This document shows positions 5,307 through 9,190 of a stretch of DNA of 9,190 bases, piece after piece. The number at the start of each line of letters is the position of its first letter. Positions within the stretch are counted from its first letter, which is position 1. The translations under genes were made by a program, and so were the position numbers. The notes under the pieces were generated by a model. That model did not search any database. It was not told where the DNA came from and saw only the letters and a list, made by a program, of their open reading frames with translations. The DNA is taken from NCBI GenBank assembly GCA_003497505.1, contig DNNV01000041.1:4195-13384 (forward strand), given 5' to 3'. This DNA comes from Clostridiales bacterium. GTDB lineage: Bacteria > Bacillota > Clostridia > Tissierellales > Sedimentibacteraceae.

Positions 5307-8300
5307 TTACATTATCTTTTCCAGCTTCATTCCTGTATCAACACCATTCAGGTTTTGAACCTCCATGGAGCTGTCATCTGTTTTTTCTATGATGTCTGCC
5401 AATGTTTCACTCTTGATAAACTCTTCGAATACATTTACAGCCTTCTCTATTTCTTCCGGACCGTTGTAGAAAATCTGGATTCTATCCATCATTTCGTATC
5501 CGTTGTTCTTTCTCATCTGCTGAACCTTTGAGATGAATTCGCGGGCATATCCCTCGTTTATCAGGTCCTCTGTCAGCTCTGTATCTATGATTGTAAACAG
5601 GTTGTTGCCTGTTGATACGTCATAGCCTTCCTTTGCAGAAATACGAATGTCAAGTATTTCCTCGTTGAGCTCAACTGTCTGGCCGTTTACGGTGAATTCG
5701 TACTTCTCACCGGACTGCACCTTTGTTATTATCTCTGCCGCATCTGCCTTAGCCAGCTCTGCCGCAAATGCCTTAACATTGCTTCCAAGCATCGGGCCTG
5801 CAAGCTTGAAGTTCGGCTTCAGGGAGAAATCCATGAATTCGTTGAGGTCATGCTCGAAGACTACATCTTTTACGTTCAGTTCTTCCTTTATTAACGGAAC
5901 AAGATCCTCGATGAGGCTCTGGTATTTTCCGTCGATATGGATTCTTCTGATCGGCTGCCTTACCTTAATTTTTGCATTTTCTCTCGATGCTCTGCCAAGC
6001 TTTACAAGGTCCTTCACAAGGTCCATTCTCTTCTCAACATTTTCATCTATGAGTTCTTCATGAACCTCAGGATAGTAGCTTATGTGTACTGATACTTCTC
6101 CTGTCAGGTTTCTGTATAGTTCTTCTGATAAATATGGAGCAAACGGAGCTGTAAGCTGTGCAACGCCAACCAGTATTTCATAGGTTGTGTTGTAAACGGC
6201 TTTTTTGTCCTCTGTAAGCTCTGTTGCCCAGAATCTTCTTCTTGAACGTCTGATGTACCAGTTGGATAAATCTTCATTCACGAAGTCCTGAATTGCTCTT
6301 ACTGTTTTGTTGTGATCATATACGTTCATGCTTTCTCTCACGTATTTAACCAGGTTGTTGAACTTGGATATAATCCATCTGTCAAGCTCCGGTCTGTCTT
6401 TGTATTCCACAAAGAATTCGCTCGGGTCTATTGAGTCTGTATTTGCGTACAGTGCAAAGAATGTATACACGTTCTTTATTGTACCGAAATACTTGCTTAG
6501 CACTTCCTTCAGGCCGTCTTCGTCAAATCGTGTTGGTGACCATGCAGGTGATACGTACAGCAGGTACCATCTCAGCGCATCGGCGCCGTATCTGTCGAAC
6601 AGGTCAAATGGGTCAACTGTGTTTCCTCTTGATTTAGACATTTTCTTGCCGTATTTGTCAAGAATCAGGTCGTTAACCAGAACTCTCTTGTACGGTGATT
6701 TGCCCATTACAAATGTTGAAATTGCTATAAGTGAGTAGAACCATCCTCTTGTCTGGTCTATTCCTTCACATATGAAATCAGCAGGGAACAAATCATCAAA
6801 TCTTTCCTTGTTTTCAAATGGATAGTGCCATTGAGCATAAGGCATTGCACCCGAGTCAAACCAGCAGTCGATAACGTCCTTAACTCTCGTCATGTGTTTG
6901 CCGCATTCAGGGCATACAATGTGCACGTCGTCAACATATGGTCTGTGAAGCTCTATTGTTTTCTCATCTATTTTTTCAATTGATTTTTCAGCTAATTCCT
7001 TTCTGGAGCCGATGCTTTCAATATGACCGCATTCGCATCTCCACAGCGGAAGAGGAGTTCCCCAGTATCTGCTTCTGGAAATTGCCCAGTCGTTGAGGTT
7101 CTCCAGCCAGTTTCCGAATCTCTTTTCACCTACAAATTCAGGATACCACTCAACAGAATTGTTGTTTTCTATGAGCTTATCTCTCAATTTTGTCATCTGG
7201 ATATACCAGCTTGGTCGTGCATAGTACAGAAGCGGTGTATGGCATCTCCAGCAGTGAGGATAGTTGTGCAGCACAGGTTCCTTTTTGTACAGCTTTCCGT
7301 TTTCTTTCAGCCATTTGAGTATTGCAGGGTCAGCGTCCATTACAAACATTTCTGACCACGGTGTTCCTCTGAATCTTCCCGTATCATCAACAGGATTCAA
7401 AACAGGAAGTCCGTATCTCATTCCCGTGTTATAGTCGTCCTCACCAAATGCAGGAGCGGTATGAACTATACCTGTACCATCTTCAGTTGTTACATAATCA
7501 GCACACGTTACATAAAATGCTTTTTTATTTGCAGGTACTTCAATGAAAGGCATGAGCTGTTCATATTCAATGAACTCCAATGCTTTACCCTTCATTTCTT
7601 CCAATACTTCGTATTCTTCGTTTACAACTTTATCTGCCAATGCCTTTGCAAGGATATATACCTCACCCTTTGCATCTTCTTTGTCCTTTGTTCTTACCTT
7701 TACATAATCAACTTCAGGATTTACTGCCAATGTAACATTTGACAGCAATGTCCACGGAGTTGTGGTCCATGCTATGAAATATTCATCCGCATCTTTTTTC
7801 TTGAATTTTGCATATGCCGTAACTGTTTTGATTTCCTCATATCCCTGTGCAACCTCGTGGGATGCCAGACCTGTTCCGCATCTCGGACAGTAAGGCAGTA
7901 TCTTGTGGCCTTCGTACATGAGACCCTGCTTGAACATATTGTCAAGTATCCACCACTCTGACTCGATATAGTCATTTTCAAGAGTAATGTATGGATTATC
8001 CAGGTCAATGAGGTATGCCATTCTTTCGGTCATTTCACGCCACTGTGCCTCGTAGGTAAATACTGAATGTCTGCATCTTTCATTGAATTTATCTATGCCG
8101 TACTGCTCGATATCCGTCTTGTCCTTTAAGCCCAGCTGCTTTTCAACCTCGATTTCAACAGGAAGCCCATGGGTGTCCCAGCCAGCCTTCCTCTTTACCT
8201 GATATCCTTCCATTGTTTTGAATCTGCACACGGAGTCCTTCAGTGTTCTTGCTATTACGTGGTGAATGCCTGGCTTGCCGTTGGCTGTTGGCGGTCCCTC

Positions 8301-8435
8301 ATAGAATACGAACGGTGTTTTGTCTTTTCTTGTTTCAACGCTTTGCTGCAACAAGTCTATTTCGTTCCAATATTTCGATATTTCTTGTTCTGTCTGTTTA
8401 TAGTCGGCCTTTGAGATGTCTTTGAATTGCTTCAT
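5307..8435 (-). CDS. ileS: Isoleucyl-tRNA synthetase, type 2 (IleRS2), with altered GIHH signature
   Basis: IleRS activates isoleucine with ATP and loads it onto tRNA-Ile. The protein has 1042 residues, the length of type 2 (eukaryote-like) enzymes against about 930 for common bacterial type 1. The class I signature, normally HxGH, reads Gly56-Ile-His-His59. KMSKS is intact (598-602). The CP1 editing domain spans about 185-410, with TTTPWT (224-229) and the conserved Asp in GEDDY (331-335). Cysteine pairs CPRC (183-186), HCWRC (394-398), CEC (467-469) and CPEC (508-511) are possible metal sites. The anticodon-binding domain includes NWYIRRSRRRFW (725-736). No cysteine occurs after about residue 560, so the C-terminal zinc finger of type 1 is absent. 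The start is the ATG with AGGAGG five bases upstream; an in-frame GTG at 8480 would add 15 residues but has no good site. It is controlled by an upstream T-box. Confidence 0.97.
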   Translation of the reverse strand: MKQFKDISKADYKQTEQEISKYWNEIDLLQQSVETRKDKTPFVFYEGPPTANGKPGIHHVIARTLKDSVCRFKTMEGYQVKRKAGWDTHGLPVEIEVEKQLGLKDKTDIEQYGIDKFNERCRHSVFTYEAQWREMTERMAYLIDLDNPYITLENDYIESEWWILDNMFKQGLMYEGHKILPYCPRCGTGLASHEVAQGYEEIKTVTAYAKFKKKDADEYFIAWTTTPWTLLSNVTLAVNPEVDYVKVRTKDKEDAKGEVYILAKALADKVVNEEYEVLEEMKGKALEFIEYEQLMPFIEVPANKKAFYVTCADYVTTEDGTGIVHTAPAFGEDDYNTGMRYGLPVLNPVDDTGRFRGTPWSEMFVMDADPAILKWLKENGKLYKKEPVLHNYPHCWRCHTPLLYYARPSWYIQMTKLRDKLIENNNSVEWYPEFVGEKRFGNWLENLNDWAISRSRYWGTPLPLWRCECGHIESIGSRKELAEKSIEKIDEKTIELHRPYVDDVHIVCPECGKHMTRVKDVIDCWFDSGAMPYAQWHYPFENKERFDDLFPADFICEGIDQTRGWFYSLIAISTFVMGKSPYKRVLVNDLILDKYGKKMSKSRGNTVDPFDLFDRYGADALRWYLLYVSPAWSPTRFDEDGLKEVLSKYFGTIKNVYTFFALYANTDSIDPSEFFVEYKDRPELDRWIISKFNNLVKYVRESMNVYDHNKTVRAIQDFVNEDLSNWYIRRSRRRFWATELTEDKKAVYNTTYEILVGVAQLTAPFAPYLSEELYRNLTGEVSVHISYYPEVHEELIDENVEKRMDLVKDLVKLGRASRENAKIKVRQPIRRIHIDGKYQSLIEDLVPLIKEELNVKDVVFEHDLNEFMDFSLKPNFKLAGPMLGSNVKAFAAELAKADAAEIITKVQSGEKYEFTVNGQTVELNEEILDIRISAKEGYDVSTGNNLFTIIDTELTEDLINEGYAREFISKVQQMRKNNGYEMMDRIQIFYNGPEEIEKAVNVFEEFIKSETLADIIEKTDDSSMEVQNLNGVDTGMKLEKIM

Positions 8436-8440
8436 CTTTT

Positions 8441-8446
8441 CCTCCT
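8441..8446 (-). promoter_or_regulatory. Ribosome binding site that decides the ileS start
   Basis: On the minus strand a perfect AGGAGG is followed by AAAAG and the ATG at 8433-8435. It sits inside the longer frame that opens at GTG 8480, which argues for the shorter protein. Confidence 0.9.
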
Positions 8447-8461
8447 GATTTGATATATGTT

Positions 8462-8593
8462 GTGATTGTAACAAATTCACAGTCTCGCATCACAAATTTG
8501 TTTGCTCCTTACGTCGTACAAATTTGGTGCTCGTTGCGGTTGACCTACCGCTATTTTTCAGAAAAGATCTCTCTGAAAAATAGGGTTAGGGCA
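8462..8593. repeat. Cluster of inverted and direct repeats between the T-box terminator and ileS
   Basis: ACAAATT occurs three times on the plus strand, at 8471, 8492 and 8518. CACAAATTTGT (8491-8501) pairs with ACAAATTTGGTG (8518-8529) with one bulged base. GCGGT and ACCGC form a 5-bp hairpin (8535-8550). CTATTTTTCAGA (8551-8562) and TCTGAAAAATAG (8572-8583) form a perfect 12-bp inverted repeat with a nine-base loop, extendable with mismatches to 8541-8593. None is followed by a T run suited to termination. The block may be a dispersed intergenic repeat inserted in the leader, or a structured part of the ileS mRNA. Confidence 0.55.
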
Positions 8594-8597
8594 TACA

Positions 8598-8846
8598 CAA
8601 AAATGAGTCCCATGTCTAATAGACATGGGACGAAATCCGCGGTACCACCCAAATTACATATGTGTTATATGTCACTCGAAAATTTAACGCATTTCTACGT
8701 AATTTCCTACTGTTATTTCAGAAATTAAACTCCTGGATGATTTTCAACGCCTTAGGAATTGCAGCCTCACACCAAGTGACCGCATCTCTTTGAAACCGTC
8801 CTGCGCCTACTGTTCCAATCACTGTCATTTACAATAATTTTAGTTC
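8598..8846 (-). promoter_or_regulatory. T-box riboswitch leader, isoleucine-specific (ileS)
   Basis: Read on the minus strand, the T-box sequence TGGGTGGTACCGCGG occupies 8637-8651; it pairs with the CCA end of uncharged tRNA. Upstream, a stem I region contains AAAGAGATGCGG and a CTTGGTGTGAGGC segment typical of its distal part. The text GAAAATCATCC holds the specifier ATC at 8739-8741, an isoleucine codon followed by the expected A. The GGG of the T-box can pair with CCC of the terminator's 5' arm to form the antiterminator. When tRNA-Ile is uncharged the antiterminator should form and ileS be transcribed; charged tRNA-Ile allows termination. Boundaries follow the predicted start site and the terminator. 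Confidence 0.92.
8599..8631 (-). terminator. T-box intrinsic terminator of the ileS leader
   Basis: On the minus strand GTCCCATGTCT (8621-8631) pairs perfectly with AGACATGGGAC (8607-8617) around a three-base loop. TCA and then five T (8599-8603) follow. The 5' arm contains the CCC needed by the competing antiterminator. Confidence 0.9.
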
Positions 8847-8854
8847 TGTATAAT
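8828..8854 (+). promoter_or_regulatory. Possible promoter of the FAD oxidoreductase gene
   Basis: TTTACA (8828-8833) and a perfect TATAAT (8849-8854) are separated by 15 bases, which is short. Transcription would start near 8861, about 80 bases before the ATG. The -10 overlaps the ileS -10 on the other strand. No better candidate was seen closer to the gene. Confidence 0.35.
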
Positions 8855-8881
8855 GATATATTAAATCAAAAATAATGTCAA
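8853..8881 (-). promoter_or_regulatory. ileS promoter (sigma-A type)
   Basis: On the minus strand a perfect TTGACA (8876-8881) is followed after 17 bases by TATCAT (8853-8858). Transcription should start near 8846, giving an untranslated leader of about 410 bases that begins with the T-box. Confidence 0.75.
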
Positions 8882-8943
8882 GGAATAAATAAAAATATTT
8901 AAGAAACAATAAAATAAATTAAGTATATACGAAAGAGGAGCAT

Positions 8944-9190
8944 ATGGAATATCCGAGACGTTCATACTGGCATGACACTGCCGATAATAAAATTGAAGCT
9001 GCCGCAAACAAGGAAGGCTTGGACGGCAAAAAATACGATGTATTGATAATAGGAGCGGGGCTCACTGGATTAACCACAGCATACCTGCTTAAGGACAGCG
9101 GTTATAAAATCGGAATAATAGAGGGAACAGACACAGGCTACGGCGTGTCGGGATACACAACAGCCAAAATAACCGTGCAGCATGAAGTGA
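8944..9190 (+). CDS. FAD-dependent oxidoreductase, N-terminal part (runs off the window)
   Basis: Only the first 82 residues are present; the frame is open to the right edge. After a 30-residue lead, YDVLIIGAGLTGLTTAYLL gives the Rossmann dinucleotide motif GAGLTG (37-42), with the FAD-ribose acid Glu60 at the end of the second strand (IGIIEG). The text SGYTTAKITVQH (69-80) resembles the D-amino-acid-oxidase-like family whose members often carry a C-terminal Rieske 2Fe-2S domain (YhfW-like). That domain, if present, lies outside the window. There is no signal peptide. The start is an ATG with AGAGGAG ending only three bases before it, slightly close. The gene is divergent from ileS and may share its promoter region. 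The substrate is unknown. Confidence 0.85.
   Translation, partial: MEYPRRSYWHDTADNKIEAAANKEGLDGKKYDVLIIGAGLTGLTTAYLLKDSGYKIGIIEGTDTGYGVSGYTTAKITVQHEV

Noticed and set aside
5647..6063. Plus-strand frames inside ileS, including this one and 6328-6738
   Set aside because: They are shadows of a strongly conserved gene on the other strand, rich in Ser, Leu and Phe as antisense frames usually are.
8436..8480. Longer ileS product starting at GTG 8480
   Set aside because: It adds 15 residues that read through the perfect AGGAGG; the ATG at 8435 has ideal spacing and the expected IleRS N-terminus.
8398..8490. Thirty-codon minus-strand frame (ATG at 8490) overlapping the ileS start, with AAGGAG upstream
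   Set aside because: The spacing of about 13 bases is long, the frame lies in the repeat block, and it is short enough to arise by chance. It could be an upstream frame but nothing supports translation.
8551..8583. The 12-bp inverted repeat as a second terminator of the ileS leader
   Set aside because: No T run follows on either strand, and a terminator here would act after the T-box decision and block ileS. It is listed as a repeat instead.
8581..8593. GGGTTAGGG, telomere-like text
   Set aside because: Only a short chance match, without tandem repetition.
1..9190. CRISPR array, insertion sequence, phage attachment site or defence system
   Set aside because: No regularly spaced repeats, transposase, integrase or known defence protein is visible; all intact genes are housekeeping or metabolic.

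Overview
The window looks like a chromosomal segment of a low-GC, Gram-positive anaerobe of the Clostridia type. The basis is AT-rich intergenic DNA with near-consensus sigma-A promoters, strong AGGAGG-type ribosome binding sites, a T-box leader in front of an aminoacyl-tRNA synthetase gene, frequent ATA isoleucine codons, and a type I AroD. The genus cannot be fixed from the sequence alone. It reads as housekeeping DNA. I see no CRISPR array, insertion sequence, tRNA or rRNA.

Layout, left to right. Positions 1-348 are AT-rich, with no intact gene and a possible decayed reading frame on the minus strand. A three-gene minus-strand operon follows, read from right to left: ptsI (PTS enzyme I), then a flavodoxin-family protein coupled to it by a TAATG overlap, then an RlmD/RlmCD-type 23S rRNA uracil methyltransferase. 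It ends at a strong intrinsic terminator at 349-388. Gene aroD (3-dehydroquinate dehydratase) is divergent from ptsI and alone on the plus strand. The two are driven by a striking 60-bp dyad promoter: perfect TTGACA and TATAAT boxes on both strands, each with an 18-bp spacer, and the two -10 boxes touching. Genes aroD and ileS converge on a shared bidirectional terminator at 5248-5295.

The right half is ileS on the minus strand. It is a 1042-residue type 2 (eukaryote-like) isoleucyl-tRNA synthetase. Its class I signature reads GIHH instead of HxGH, the variant linked to very high mupirocin resistance. It has a sigma-A promoter and an Ile T-box riboswitch with an AUC specifier, a UGGGUGGUACCGCGG T-box and an 11-bp terminator. 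About 160 bases of repeat-rich DNA with inverted repeats then separate the terminator from the start codon. Divergent from it, with an overlapping promoter, is the first 82 codons of an FAD-dependent oxidoreductase that runs off the right edge.

Functionally this is a set of neighbouring housekeeping units: sugar phosphotransfer, rRNA modification, shikimate pathway and isoleucine charging. No single pathway joins them. The most unusual content is regulatory: two divergent gene pairs with interlocked core promoters, and the structured stretch after the T-box. The IleRS active-site motif is the main protein-level point of interest.
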